Below, one piece after another: positions 20,104-29,203 of a stretch of DNA of 64,000 nt (positions within the stretch are counted from its first letter, which is position 1; every line of letters begins with the position of its first letter). The DNA is from Puniceibacterium sp. IMCC21224 (GTDB lineage: Bacteria; Pseudomonadota; Alphaproteobacteria; Rhodobacterales; Rhodobacteraceae). A program made the translations under genes and the position numbers. The DNA lies in the NCBI RefSeq assembly GCF_001038505.1, contig NZ_LDPY01000001.1:1860001-1924000 (forward strand), read 5' to 3'. A model generated the notes under the pieces. That model saw nothing but the letters and a program-made list of their open reading frames with translations, was not told where the DNA came from and searched no databases.

Positions 20104-21231
20104 ATGGCTGCTTTGCTCGACACGATCGACCCTGAAGGGCTCGAAGAATTTTCGGTGGTGTTTACCGACCGCGCGCTGAACCACATGTCTGGCGCGTTCC
20201 AGCAGGTGATGCGCGACATCTCTGGCATGCTCAAAGAGGTCTATGGCGCCGATGCGGTGGCTGTGGTCCCCGGTGGCGGCACCTACGGGATGGAGGCCGT
20301 GGCGCGTCAGTTCGGCCGCGATGCCGAAGTGCTGGTGGTGCGCAACGGCTGGTTCTCGTTCCGCTGGAGCCAGATTTTCGACGCAGGCGGATTCGCCGCT
20401 TCGACCGAGGTGATCAAGGCGCGTCAGACCGGCAACGGCGTCACCGCCCCCTATGCACCCGCACCGATCGACGACGTGGTGGCCCGCATCCGCGACACAC
20501 GCCCGACAATTGTGTTTGCCCCGCATGTGGAAACCTCGTCCGGGATCATCCTGCCCGATGACTATATCGCAGCGTTGGCGGCTGCGGCGCATGAGGTCGG
20601 CGCGTTGATGGTGCTGGATTGCATCGCCAGCGGCTGCATCTGGGTCGATATGCGCGCCACCGGCGTGGATGTACTGATCTCTGCGCCGCAAAAGGGCTGG
20701 TCGGCCACGCCCAGCGCCGGTCTGGTGATGATGTCTGATCGTGCGGTGGCGCGTCTGGCCGAGACGACGTCGGACAGCTTTTCCGTTGATCTGAAGAAAT
20801 GGCACCAGATCATGCAAGCCTATGAAAACGGCGGTCATGCCTATCACTCCACAATGCCGACGGACAGTCTGCGCGCCTTCCGCGATACCATGGCCGAAAC
20901 ACGGGACTATGGGTTCGACAAGCTGAAACAGGCGCAATGGGCGCTTGGCAACGGCGTGCGCGCGATGCTGGCCGAAAAGGGCGTGGCCTCGGTCGCTGCC
21001 GAAGGCTTTTGTGCACCGGGTGTGGTGGTCTGCTACACCAGAGATCCCGAGGTCCAGTCGGGCCGCGCCTTTGCCGCCCAGGGAATGCAGATCGCGGCCG
21101 GCGTGCCTTTGCAATGCGACGAACCCGAAGGGTTCAGCACCTTCCGGTTGGGTCTTTTTGGTCTCGACAAACTGTATGACGTGGACGGCACCATCACCCG
21201 TCTGCGTCGGGTCGTCGATCAGGTGTTGTGA
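20104..21231 (+). CDS. Class V aminotransferase (alanine-glyoxylate aminotransferase-like)
   Basis: A 375-residue PLP enzyme of the alanine/serine-glyoxylate aminotransferase branch. PGGGTYGMEAVARQF contacts the cofactor phosphate, VLDCIASGCIW holds the PLP-binding Asp, and SAPQKGWSATPS carries the Schiff-base lysine. A strong Shine-Dalgarno site (AAGGAGG) precedes ATG 20104. Its place behind two Lrp regulators suggests control by amino acid levels. The substrate pair cannot be told from sequence. Confidence 0.88.
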   Translation: MAALLDTIDPEGLEEFSVVFTDRALNHMSGAFQQVMRDISGMLKEVYGADAVAVVPGGGTYGMEAVARQFGRDAEVLVVRNGWFSFRWSQIFDAGGFAASTEVIKARQTGNGVTAPYAPAPIDDVVARIRDTRPTIVFAPHVETSSGIILPDDYIAALAAAAHEVGALMVLDCIASGCIWVDMRATGVDVLISAPQKGWSATPSAGLVMMSDRAVARLAETTSDSFSVDLKKWHQIMQAYENGGHAYHSTMPTDSLRAFRDTMAETRDYGFDKLKQAQWALGNGVRAMLAEKGVASVAAEGFCAPGVVVCYTRDPEVQSGRAFAAQGMQIAAGVPLQCDEPEGFSTFRLGLFGLDKLYDVDGTITRLRRVVDQVL

Positions 21232-21248
21232 TACAGCCGGGCCGCGCG

Positions 21249-22472
21249 TCAGGGATTGACCTGCGGCCTCACTCGATCCATGGTGCGTGTGCCCAGGCCC
21301 AGCGACATCAGCCCCTTGCGCAGTGGCGTGAGTGCAAATAGCGCCTCAAGCCCCTGCGCCCGCAAATCCCGCAACAGCGGGGCCTGCGCCATCGACGCGC
21401 GGTTGAGCAGCGTGATCCCGGCGACGCGGGCGCGAATATCTGCCCCGCGCGCGCGGGCATAACGATCCAGCATGTGACGTGTCCCCAAACCGGTCCGGTC
21501 TGCCACTGCGAGATCCAGCAGCACGCCCAGATCGGTCAGGCTCATGTTCAGCCCCTGCGCGCCAATCGGTGGCAGCACATGCGCGGCCTCGGCCACCAGC
21601 GCCACGCGCTCCCCCACCAGCCGGTCCGCCTGTTGCGCAATGATCGGCCAAAGCGTGCGTCGCGACGCCAATGTCAGCGGCCCAAAGAGATGGCAGGACC
21701 GTTCGCTCATAGCGGCCTCAAAGGCGCTGTCGTCCAGTGTCATCAATGCGTCGGCGTTTGCGGTCGTCTCCATCCAGACAATCGCCGAGGATGGTTGCCC
21801 GTCTACATCCGGTAGTGGAACCAAGGTGAATGGCCCGCCAGTGCGGTGAATTTCGGTTGAAACATTGCCGTGGGGTACGGGATGCGTGACGGCAAAGGCC
21901 AGTGCCTTTTGACCGAACCGGGTGGTGGTGACGCTGATCCCCGCCGCCTTACGCATGGGGGAACCGCGCCCGTCGGCCGCGATCACCAGCCGGGTCTGCA
22001 CACGGGCGCCATCGGTCAGCGTGACGCGGGCCGAGCCAGAGCGCGTGAAAAGCGACTGCGTCGCCGTGCCGGGGCGATAATCTACGTCGGGCATTCGCCG
22101 TAGATGTGCCGCCAATTCACGCCGTAGCAGCCAGTTGGGCAGGTTCCAGCCAAACGGAAGCTTCGATATATCCTCGGCCCGGAAATCGCGCGACACGCGG
22201 GAGGCGGGGTCCGCGCCTCCGGCATCGACGATGCGCATGGTCTGCAAGGGCGTTGCGTGTTCCGCCAACCTGGCCCAAACACCGGCCGTCTCCAGAAACG
22301 CGCGGGCAGGTTGCAGAAACGCGGTGCTGCGCAGGTCGGCGCCCGCCGTTTCGCGGTCGGTGACAGGTGGCGCGGGATCGACGCAGAGGATTGAAAATCC
22401 CTGTGCCCCGAAGGCCGCCGCCGCCGTTAGTCCGGCAATGCCGCCACCGGAAATCACGATGTCACAGTCCAT
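21249..22472 (-). CDS. ubiH: FAD-dependent monooxygenase, UbiH/UbiF/COQ6 family
   Basis: A 407-residue flavoprotein hydroxylase, probably of the ubiquinone ring. The N-terminal GxGxxG motif is ISGGGIAGLTAAAAFG; the second FAD motif is AEAAHVLPPIGAQGLNMSL, where the usual GDAAH reads AEAAH, and ADGRGSPMRKAAG lies between. UbiH-family members act near the inner membrane. It converges tightly on the aminotransferase (17 bases). Which ring position it hydroxylates is not certain, so the symbol is tentative. Confidence 0.85.
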   Translation of the reverse strand: MDCDIVISGGGIAGLTAAAAFGAQGFSILCVDPAPPVTDRETAGADLRSTAFLQPARAFLETAGVWARLAEHATPLQTMRIVDAGGADPASRVSRDFRAEDISKLPFGWNLPNWLLRRELAAHLRRMPDVDYRPGTATQSLFTRSGSARVTLTDGARVQTRLVIAADGRGSPMRKAAGISVTTTRFGQKALAFAVTHPVPHGNVSTEIHRTGGPFTLVPLPDVDGQPSSAIVWMETTANADALMTLDDSAFEAAMSERSCHLFGPLTLASRRTLWPIIAQQADRLVGERVALVAEAAHVLPPIGAQGLNMSLTDLGVLLDLAVADRTGLGTRHMLDRYARARGADIRARVAGITLLNRASMAQAPLLRDLRAQGLEALFALTPLRKGLMSLGLGTRTMDRVRPQVNP

Positions 22473-22517
22473 TCTGGGCTCCTGTCCCGGTGATCCTGCA
22501 GACCTGCGTCGCCAGTC

Positions 22518-23162
22518 TCAGGTCAGCCGCGCAAGAAAGGTGTTCAGATCATCGGTATGATGGTGAATATGCGCCGCCTCAAGCCGATCCGGTGCCACAT
22601 GTACCGTGCGCATTCCCATTTCATGCGGAGCGGTCAGGTTACGTGGATCATCCTCGAACATCGCTGCGGTTGCGGTGTCGGTGCCATCGCGTGCGAAGAT
22701 GGCGTCAAACGCTGCGCGTTCGGGTTTTGGTGCGAAATCAGCATGTTCCACGCCATAGATCGCGTCAAACGCGGCATCTAATCCGCGCGCCCTCAGCACC
22801 TGCGCGGCATAGGGGGCCGAGCCGTTGGTATAGACGATCTTGCGCCCCGGTAATTCAGAGATCAGCCGCGCCAGATGGGGATCCGGCACCAGCGCGTCAA
22901 ACGAGATGTCGTGAACCTCGTGCAAATACGGCGCGGGGTCTACGTCATGTTCACGCATCAACCCCGCCAGCGTGGTGCCGTAGGTCTGCCAATACTGTGT
23001 GCGCAACTGGTTGGCGCGCGTCTTGTCGATTCCCAGCGCCTGCATGACAAAGCGGGTCATCCGCTCCTCGATCTGATCGAACAGACGCGCGGCAGGCGGG
23101 TACAAGGTGTTGTCGAGATCGAACACCCAGTGGCGGACATGCGAGAAGCTCTTTTTTGTCAT
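22518..23162 (-). CDS. HAD-superfamily pyrimidine 5'-nucleotidase
   Basis: A 214-residue HAD hydrolase of the Ham1/SDT1-type pyrimidine nucleotidase group. Motif I is VFDLDNTLYPP, motif II IVYTNGS, motif III KPERAAF, and motif IV MFEDDPRNL. The cap is helical (QLRTQYWQTYGTTLAGL). The start was put at 23162 (MTKKSFSHVRHW) because upstream codons carry no similarity. It lies 45 bases upstream of ubiH on the same strand and may be its operon partner. Confidence 0.85.
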   Translation of the reverse strand: MTKKSFSHVRHWVFDLDNTLYPPAARLFDQIEERMTRFVMQALGIDKTRANQLRTQYWQTYGTTLAGLMREHDVDPAPYLHEVHDISFDALVPDPHLARLISELPGRKIVYTNGSAPYAAQVLRARGLDAAFDAIYGVEHADFAPKPERAAFDAIFARDGTDTATAAMFEDDPRNLTAPHEMGMRTVHVAPDRLEAAHIHHHTDDLNTFLARLT

Positions 23163-23324
23163 GACTTCAGGGTAGTGCGTTTCTGCGTGGAACGGAACTG
23201 AAATCCGCAACTGTACAGGTCAGCCTTTCGGGTGAGGGGGTCGCCCGGCATGTCGGATCCCCGCGATACTTGATTGCACATGCATTGCGGGGCTAGGGTG
23301 GCGGACAGCGCCAAAGGAACCCGG

Positions 23325-23972
23325 ATGACCCAGACCAAACCGCAGCAAAAGGACGCCTATGCGCTGATCCTCGAAGCGATCGACGTCGGCGTCTATCGCC
23401 CCGGCGATCGTCTGGTCGAAAGCGATCTTGCAGAACGGTTTGGTGTGTCTAGGACGCCGATTCGTGAGGCATTACAACGGCTTGAAACCCAATCTTTATT
23501 GGCGCGCGACGGTCGATCACTGATTGTGGCGTCGCTGGATCACAACCAGATGGCCGAACTATATGCGGTCCGGACCGAGCTTGAGGGGTTGGCCGCGCGG
23601 CTGGCTGCACGTCACGCCACAGCAGAGGAACTCCAGGTTCTGAGTGACATGGTGGTCGACGATCATGCACTTCTGGGTGATCCGCAGGCGCTGTCCCGGG
23701 CCAACCGGCGGTTTCACAAGCAGATCCACCTTGCGTCGCACAACCGCTATCTGGTGCAGCAGCTTGATCTTGTTCACCGGTCCATGGCGTTGATGGCGAC
23801 AACGTCGCTGGCCGCTGACGGAAGGGGCGAGGTCGCGCTGGCGGAACATCAGGCGATTGTGGATGCGATTGCCAGGCGTGATGAGGCGGCGGCCTACCGC
23901 GCGTTGCGCGATCATATCTCGGTGGCGTTTGTGACCCGGCTCAAACTCGATTCGCAGTCTCGGCGCGCATAG
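23325..23972 (+). CDS. GntR family transcriptional regulator (FCD type)
   Basis: A 215-residue regulator with an N-terminal winged HTH (YRPGDRLVESDLAERFGVSRTPIREALQRLE) and an all-helical FCD ligand domain with the metal-binding pattern of the family (RRFHKQIH, AEHQAIVDAI, LRDHI). ATG 23325 is preceded by AAAGGA at 23313-23318. It converges on the glycosyltransferase gene with only two bases between, and no metabolic operon is adjacent, so its ligand and targets are unknown. Confidence 0.9.
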   Translation: MTQTKPQQKDAYALILEAIDVGVYRPGDRLVESDLAERFGVSRTPIREALQRLETQSLLARDGRSLIVASLDHNQMAELYAVRTELEGLAARLAARHATAEELQVLSDMVVDDHALLGDPQALSRANRRFHKQIHLASHNRYLVQQLDLVHRSMALMATTSLAADGRGEVALAEHQAIVDAIARRDEAAAYRALRDHISVAFVTRLKLDSQSRRA

Positions 23973-23974
23973 GT

Positions 23975-25858
23975 TCAGTCGGGCGGCAGGTCGGCACCGG
24001 CGCTGTCGGGCAGGGAATGGCCATGCGCGGTTTTATCCCAATAGAATGGTCGGGCGACAACCTCGTACAGCGCCTTATAGGCGGCAAAAACTGCCAACGG
24101 AAAATAAAGGATCATCGTCGGAATCCATAGCATCAGCCTTTGATGCGGGCTGCGTGCCACAGCGGCGATGGCCACGATGAGCGATATCGCTTCGCTGGTC
24201 AGGAATAGTCCGATCAGTGCGGTCAGCCAGGACGCCGTCAGGATGCCGTCCAGCGGATGCGGAAGGCCAATAAGTTTGAGCCAAAAAGTCCACAAAATCG
24301 GCGCCAGAAGAACCTGAAGGATCGACGACAGGAAAAAGATGTTGAACCCAACCGCCTTCCAAGTCCCCAGATCCCGCCACAGCCGCAGCGGATGCCGTAT
24401 ATGCACAAGATAGGTGATCATATAACCCTTGAGCCAACGCGAGCGTTGCTTGACCCAAGGCCACGGCCGGTTGTTGGCCTCTTCGCGGGTCACACTGGCC
24501 AGCAGTTCAGTGCGGTAGCCATAGCGGGCCAGTCGGACGCCCAGATCGGCGTCTTCGGTCACATTGTGCGCGTCCCAGCCTTGTACATGATCCAGAGCGG
24601 TGCGGCGGAAAAACACGGTGGTCCCACCCAGCGGGATCGGAAAGCCAAGCCGGGCGACACCGGGAAGAACAACCCGAAACCAAGTGGCATATTCGATGGC
24701 AAAACACCGCGAGAGCCAATTGGCGCGCGGGTTGTAGAAATCCAGAATGCCCTGCAGGCAAGCCATCTGAGGTGGCGCGCGGCTGAACCGCCCGGCAACG
24801 CGCAGCAATTGATCCGGGGCAGGGGCATCCTCGGCGTCATAGATGCCAATGATTTCTCCGCGGCAAAACCGCAGCACATAATTGAGCGCGCGCGGCTTGG
24901 TGGTGATGCTGCCCGATGGCACTTCGATCACGCGGATCCAGGACGGCAGGTGCACCGCAGCCAGTACCGAACGGGTCTGTTGGTCCGTTGCCTCAAGCGC
25001 CAGAATCACATCAAGCTGCGCACGCGGGTATTGCAGCCGATCAAGGCGGGCCAGAAGCGCCTCGGCAATACGCTCTTCTCGATACAGTGGCACCAGAATC
25101 GACATCGTCGGCGTCACGCCCTGTAGGACGGTGTCTGCTATTGGTCCCGAGCGATGTGCCGCAATAGCCGCGCCAACTTTGAGGATCTGTGCAAAAATCA
25201 GCGCAACAAGGGCGAGCGCAAAGGCTGCGGCAAAGAACAGCTGTGGGGAAAGCGCGAGGATACACAGGCAGAGGCTGGCAAAGAGCAATCCAATTGCCGT
25301 GCGGCGCGGAGTCAGAAGATTGAGATCACGGCAGCTTTCCTCGGCCCGGACCCAATGTTCCGCGTCGCGCACCAATTGTGGCCCGTGGCGGTCGGCGATG
25401 ATGGTCTGAATATCGCGCTCCAGTGCCAGCGCCATCGTGACCGGGCCGATATCGTCCGGTAACAGGCTGTGCAATGCGTCAAAATCGTCGGGCCGGGCAG
25501 TCGCAATCAACAGCGTATCGCCGATACGATGCCATGGCAGGATACCGTGTGACAGGCAAAACTCTGGTGCAAGTAGCGTGTTCAGTTGCGGGTCGGGCGG
25601 GGTGCGCGCCGGATCGACTTGCGTCGCACCCCAATGCAGCGCCTGGGCATGCAGCACGGTTTCAGGGGTGGCCAGAGCCTCTGCCACAACAACCTGAGCA
25701 GGGGTTGCACCAGTTTGCCGCGCCATGGTCAGAACCCGCAGCATATCCTCGGCCGCGATGCCCCCGTGTTCCATCAACACGCGGGCAAGCGGTTGCGTCC
25801 GGGCAGAACCGGACTGTGCCCGCTGGCAGTCAATCAGTCTGACGCGATTTTCGGACAT
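23975..25858 (-). CDS. Membrane glycosyltransferase family 2 with N-terminal MshEN-like domain
   Basis: About 627 residues. An N-terminal soluble part resembles the type II secretion GspE_N/MshEN domain (LMEHGGIAAEDMLRVLTMAR). Two membrane helices follow (about 195-230), then a GT2 catalytic domain with VPLYREERI, YDAEDAPAPDQL, TEDADLGVRLARYG and the QRSRW processivity motif, and finally three or four C-terminal helices. This is the architecture of a processive polysaccharide synthase. ATG 25858 was preferred to 25894 because a perfect CtrA box at 25904-25918 would otherwise put the promoter over the start; 25894 remains possible. Product unknown; likely an exported polysaccharide. Confidence 0.82.
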   Translation of the reverse strand: MSENRVRLIDCQRAQSGSARTQPLARVLMEHGGIAAEDMLRVLTMARQTGATPAQVVVAEALATPETVLHAQALHWGATQVDPARTPPDPQLNTLLAPEFCLSHGILPWHRIGDTLLIATARPDDFDALHSLLPDDIGPVTMALALERDIQTIIADRHGPQLVRDAEHWVRAEESCRDLNLLTPRRTAIGLLFASLCLCILALSPQLFFAAAFALALVALIFAQILKVGAAIAAHRSGPIADTVLQGVTPTMSILVPLYREERIAEALLARLDRLQYPRAQLDVILALEATDQQTRSVLAAVHLPSWIRVIEVPSGSITTKPRALNYVLRFCRGEIIGIYDAEDAPAPDQLLRVAGRFSRAPPQMACLQGILDFYNPRANWLSRCFAIEYATWFRVVLPGVARLGFPIPLGGTTVFFRRTALDHVQGWDAHNVTEDADLGVRLARYGYRTELLASVTREEANNRPWPWVKQRSRWLKGYMITYLVHIRHPLRLWRDLGTWKAVGFNIFFLSSILQVLLAPILWTFWLKLIGLPHPLDGILTASWLTALIGLFLTSEAISLIVAIAAVARSPHQRLMLWIPTMILYFPLAVFAAYKALYEVVARPFYWDKTAHGHSLPDSAGADLPPD

Positions 25859-25903
25859 ACCGAACCCCAGATTAACGGAGTGTCCTGTATGCATAACCTC
25901 TGG

Positions 25904-25918
25904 TTAATTGATCGTTAA
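25904..25918. promoter_or_regulatory. CtrA-binding site, perfect TTAA-N7-TTAA
   Basis: TTAA at 25904-25907 and TTAA at 25915-25918 with a 7-base spacer match the CtrA consensus exactly. The site lies just upstream of the glycosyltransferase gene and 29 bases beyond the end of carA. Confidence 0.65.
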
Positions 25919-25946
25919 AGCGCAGCAGATTTTGTTGACGATTTGT

Positions 25947-27101
25947 TCAGATTTTGGCCATTGAGGCGGCAAATCGTTCGAACAGGTAGAAACTGTCCTG
26001 CGGGCCGGGGCTTGCCTCGGGGTGATGCTGCACTGAAAATACCGGGCGATCCGCCATCCGAATCCCGCAGTTTGAGCCATCAAACAGCGACACATGCGTC
26101 TCGACCACACCTTGGGGCAGGCTCTGACTATCGACGGCGAATCCATGGTTCATCGAAGTGATCTCAACCTTGCCGGTGGCCACTTCCTTGACAGGGTGGT
26201 TGGCGCCGTGATGGCCGTGGTTCATCTTGACCGTGCGGGCCCCCAGCGCCAGCGCCAGCATCTGATGGCCAAGGCAGATGCCAAAGACCGGGATCTCTGA
26301 GCGGTCGAGAATGCTCTGAATCATCGGCACCGCATAGCTGCCGGTCGCCGCCGGATCACCGGGGCCATTGGACAGGAACACGCCATCTGGATTTTGCGCC
26401 AGCACATCCTCGGCTGTGGCGGTCGCAGGCATCACAGTGACGTCGCAACCGGCCGAGGCAAGGCAGCGCAGGATATTGCGTTTGGCACCATAGTCGATGG
26501 CGACAACCTTGTGCTTCGGCTCGGTCTGGCGGGTGTAGCCGTCGGGCCAGGCCCATCGCATCTCGTCCCAGCGATAGGACTGTGCACAGGTCACATCGCG
26601 CGCGAGGTCCAGACCGGTCAGACCCGGAAAGGCCCGGGCCTTTTTCACCAGCGCGTCGATATCGAATTCGCCATCCGGATTGTGCGACAGCGCCGCATGG
26701 GGCGCACCCTGCTGGCGGATCGCACGGGTCAGGCGGCGGGTGTCGATGCCACCGATGGCGATGCGGCCCCGTGTGGCCAGCCAATCGCCCAGCTCTTGCG
26801 CGGCGCGCCAGTTCGACGATTGCGTCGGCATCCATTTGACGACCATACCCGCGGCGACCGGATCTGCAGTTTCGTCGTCCTCGGGGGTGACGCCGGTGTT
26901 GCCGATATGCGGAAAGGTAAAGGTGACGATCTGCCCGGCATACGACGGGTCTGTCATGATCTCCTGATAGCCTGACATGGCAGTGTTGAAACACAGCTCG
27001 GCCACAGTATCACCAACAGCGCCAAAGCCCTGTCCGTAAAAGATGGTCCCATCGGCCAGAACTAGGCAGGCGGTGGGCTTGGAATTCATGGTGTCTGGCA
27101 T
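25947..27101 (-). CDS. carA: Carbamoyl-phosphate synthase small subunit
   Basis: Glutaminase subunit that supplies ammonia to CarB for arginine and pyrimidine synthesis. 384 residues. Visible are the N-terminal ACLVLADGTIFYGQGFG, the class I amidotransferase nucleophile GICLGHQMLALALG, and the His-Glu pair in SVQHHPEASPGP. ATG 27101 is used; ATG 27089 is an alternative. carB is not in the window. It is divergent from yqeY, an arrangement common in alphaproteobacteria. Confidence 0.96.
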   Translation of the reverse strand: MPDTMNSKPTACLVLADGTIFYGQGFGAVGDTVAELCFNTAMSGYQEIMTDPSYAGQIVTFTFPHIGNTGVTPEDDETADPVAAGMVVKWMPTQSSNWRAAQELGDWLATRGRIAIGGIDTRRLTRAIRQQGAPHAALSHNPDGEFDIDALVKKARAFPGLTGLDLARDVTCAQSYRWDEMRWAWPDGYTRQTEPKHKVVAIDYGAKRNILRCLASAGCDVTVMPATATAEDVLAQNPDGVFLSNGPGDPAATGSYAVPMIQSILDRSEIPVFGICLGHQMLALALGARTVKMNHGHHGANHPVKEVATGKVEITSMNHGFAVDSQSLPQGVVETHVSLFDGSNCGIRMADRPVFSVQHHPEASPGPQDSFYLFERFAASMAKI

Positions 27102-27284
27102 GGCGCGACTCCGTTAGGGGGTCAAACTTGGCGGAACCTAAGGGCGGGGCCAGTGAGGGTCAAGGCCTGAATGAAATTGTGATATTCAATCAAAACAGGG
27201 ACTTGTCGTAACGTCGGCGCAGTTGCGCGGCGCGACGGATTCGCATAGGGTCGGAATTTGCGAAATCAAGGGGATGGCGGATCA

Positions 27285-27749
27285 ATGGATTTGCGGACAC
27301 GCGTCAACGCGGCGATGAAACAGGCGATGCGCGACAAGGCGGTTGACCGGCTGTCGACGATACGATTGATCAACGCGGCGATCAAAGATCGCGACATCGC
27401 GGTGCGGGGAGAAGGCAACGATGAGGGGGTGGGCGAGGACGAAGTGCTTGCCATCCTTGGGAAAATGGTCAAGCAGCGCCGCGAAAGTGCCAAGACTTAT
27501 GAAGAAGGAGGGCGGTTGGATCTGTCCGAACGGGAGCTGGCCGAGATCGTGGTGATCGAGGAATTCCTGCCACGCAAGCTGTCAGACGATGAGGTGGCCA
27601 AAGCCGTGGACGCGGCTGTGGCCGAAGTCGGCGCGAGTTCGATCCGCGACATGGGGCGGGTGATGGCGGTGCTCAAAGGCAAGTATACCGGTCAGATGGA
27701 TTTTGGCAGCGTCGGACCGATGGTCAAGGAACGGCTGTCTGTCGGTTGA
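27285..27749 (+). CDS. GatB/YqeY domain protein
   Basis: A 154-residue all-helical protein: MDLRTRVNAAMKQAMRDKA, LSTIRLINAAIKDRDIA, IVVIEEFLPRKLSDDE and MGRVMAVLKGKYTGQMDF are typical of YqeY. The domain resembles the C-terminus of GatB and may bind tRNA, but its role is unproven. Start ATG 27285 has AAGGGG upstream. It is divergent from carA. Confidence 0.92.
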   Translation: MDLRTRVNAAMKQAMRDKAVDRLSTIRLINAAIKDRDIAVRGEGNDEGVGEDEVLAILGKMVKQRRESAKTYEEGGRLDLSERELAEIVVIEEFLPRKLSDDEVAKAVDAAVAEVGASSIRDMGRVMAVLKGKYTGQMDFGSVGPMVKERLSVG

Positions 27750-27756
27750 TCCGATA

Positions 27757-27778
27757 CCCGGCGTCTCAGGGCGCCGGG
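27757..27778. terminator. Short hairpin between convergent genes
   Basis: CCCGGCG (27757-27763) pairs with CGCCGGG (27772-27778) just after yqeY and overlapping the last codons of the convergent glycosyltransferase gene. No T-run follows, so this is a weak candidate. Confidence 0.4.
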
Positions 27779-28674
27779 AAGTCTGCGGCAATTTCGGACA
27801 AGGTGGCGGGGGCGGTGATGCGAAACCGTTCGACAAACCGGGTCTTGAAGCCGACGCGCCCGCGCCGCGCGCCAAAATTTTCCCCATGGTTCAGAACATA
27901 GAGCACGGCAGGCCGTGACAGCGGCGACAGCCGGTGACCCGCGAGCCGCGCAAGATACGGGAACATCCGGTGTTCGTGCTGCGTCATCGCCCGCAGGAAC
28001 GCCCCCCCCTCGGACATCTGCGGATCGTGATATAATGCGGTGCACGAGCCACACAGCTTCCAAAACGGTTTGCGCAACGGTCGGCTCAGGTTGGGCGCAT
28101 CCGCCAGCGCAATCGCGCCAGTGGCGTAGTCCATGACATACCCTGACTGCACCAGATAACCGCGCGCCTGTCTTTCCAGCATCTCAGCCACCGCCGCGCG
28201 GTGCAAAAGATCGTCGGCATCAAAGCTCATCACATACCCGGGGATCGGTTCCAACGCACCAAGGTGGTCACACAGCGCCGCCAGCTTGCGCCATTTGTCA
28301 TTACCCGGAGTGGGGTCGTCAAACGGCAGATGGGTGATACGCGGATCGTCGGGCAGGGTGGGGCGGGTCTGGCAACAGATCACCGCGCGCCAGTTCGGGT
28401 TGGTTTGGTTCAGCAGGCTTTGCAGCGTGGTCGCCAGTCGCGCGCTGACGGCGGCCCAATCGCGAACGTGATGCGCGCCGACCAGCGGGATCAGAAATGT
28501 GACGATCTGCGCCTTGGGTCGCGCGTGCTCGCGCATGGCCAGCCGCAGCTCCAGCGCGGCGCGTTCGGACGCGACCAGCGCCGCGCCGTGGCACGACAGT
28601 TCTGGGCCAAAGGTGACGGCAGCAGCCAAAAGTGCCGCGCGCTTGAGCTTGGGTGAGGCTGGGATCTGCGCCAT
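27766..28674 (-). CDS. Glycosyltransferase, GT-A fold
   Basis: A 302-residue protein with a putative sugar-nucleotide domain: IVTFLIPLVGAHHVRDW, SLLNQTNPNWRAVICCQTR and the metal-binding VMSFDADDLLHRAAV (DxDD). The C-terminal MTQHEHRMFPYLARL and VLNHGENFGARRG follow the pattern of Rhodobacteraceae glycosyltransferases of this length. No membrane segment is obvious. Its TAA-ATG neighbour DUF2244 ends directly before its ATG, so the two are probably co-transcribed. Acceptor and sugar unknown. Confidence 0.78.
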   Translation of the reverse strand: MAQIPASPKLKRAALLAAAVTFGPELSCHGAALVASERAALELRLAMREHARPKAQIVTFLIPLVGAHHVRDWAAVSARLATTLQSLLNQTNPNWRAVICCQTRPTLPDDPRITHLPFDDPTPGNDKWRKLAALCDHLGALEPIPGYVMSFDADDLLHRAAVAEMLERQARGYLVQSGYVMDYATGAIALADAPNLSRPLRKPFWKLCGSCTALYHDPQMSEGGAFLRAMTQHEHRMFPYLARLAGHRLSPLSRPAVLYVLNHGENFGARRGRVGFKTRFVERFRITAPATLSEIAADFPAP

Positions 28675-29169
28675 TTAGTGCGCCATCCGGCGCAAGCAGT
28701 CCGACAGATCACCATAGAGCGCCATACGCTCGTCCTCGGACAGAAAGGCACCGATCTCGACCTCGCGGCCTGCACCGGCTAGGGTGATGTAATTCGGTAC
28801 CGGTCCGCCATCGGGGTGCAGCCTCAGTTGTGCCCAATAGGGATTGCAGTGCCATTCCCGTGCCGCTTTGCGCGGATCGTGGCGCACCAGACGCATATCG
28901 TCGGGGGTCACGGTCAGCACCTCAAGGATCTGCCGGTCCCGGTCATTGCGCCGCAACGCATAGTAGACCCCGCCAAGCGCCAGCATCACAAAGGGCAACA
29001 GACCCCACATCAGGATTGTTCCCAGCATCACAAACAACGGCAGGGTGGCCAGCGCAAACGTGCCCAGCATGAACGCCGCAAAGCCGCGTGGCGGCAGGGA
29101 TTGATGCGGCCAGAGGCGCAGCTCTTGGGCCGGGTCGGCGGGGGCTTTCTGAATCCAGTTATATGGCAT
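28675..29169 (-). CDS. DUF2244 family membrane protein
   Basis: A 164-residue protein of the DUF2244 family. Two adjacent hydrophobic helices (about 30-72, GFAAFMLGTFALATLPLFVM and GLLPFVMLALGGVYYALRR) are followed by a cytoplasmic domain with WHCNPYWAQLRLH and GREVEIGAFLSEDER. The family is often found near terminal oxidase genes in alphaproteobacteria, and ctaD is nearby here. Function unknown. Confidence 0.85.
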   Translation of the reverse strand: MPYNWIQKAPADPAQELRLWPHQSLPPRGFAAFMLGTFALATLPLFVMLGTILMWGLLPFVMLALGGVYYALRRNDRDRQILEVLTVTPDDMRLVRHDPRKAAREWHCNPYWAQLRLHPDGGPVPNYITLAGAGREVEIGAFLSEDERMALYGDLSDCLRRMAH

Positions 29170-29203
29170 GCTGATCTGCTTCTAGCATCCGCACGCTCGG
29201 TGT

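Noticed and set aside
19480..21114. A 544-codon open frame on the minus strand opposite the Lrp and aminotransferase genes
   Set aside because: It spans three real genes in antisense, is His/Gln/Arg-rich and has no recognisable domain.
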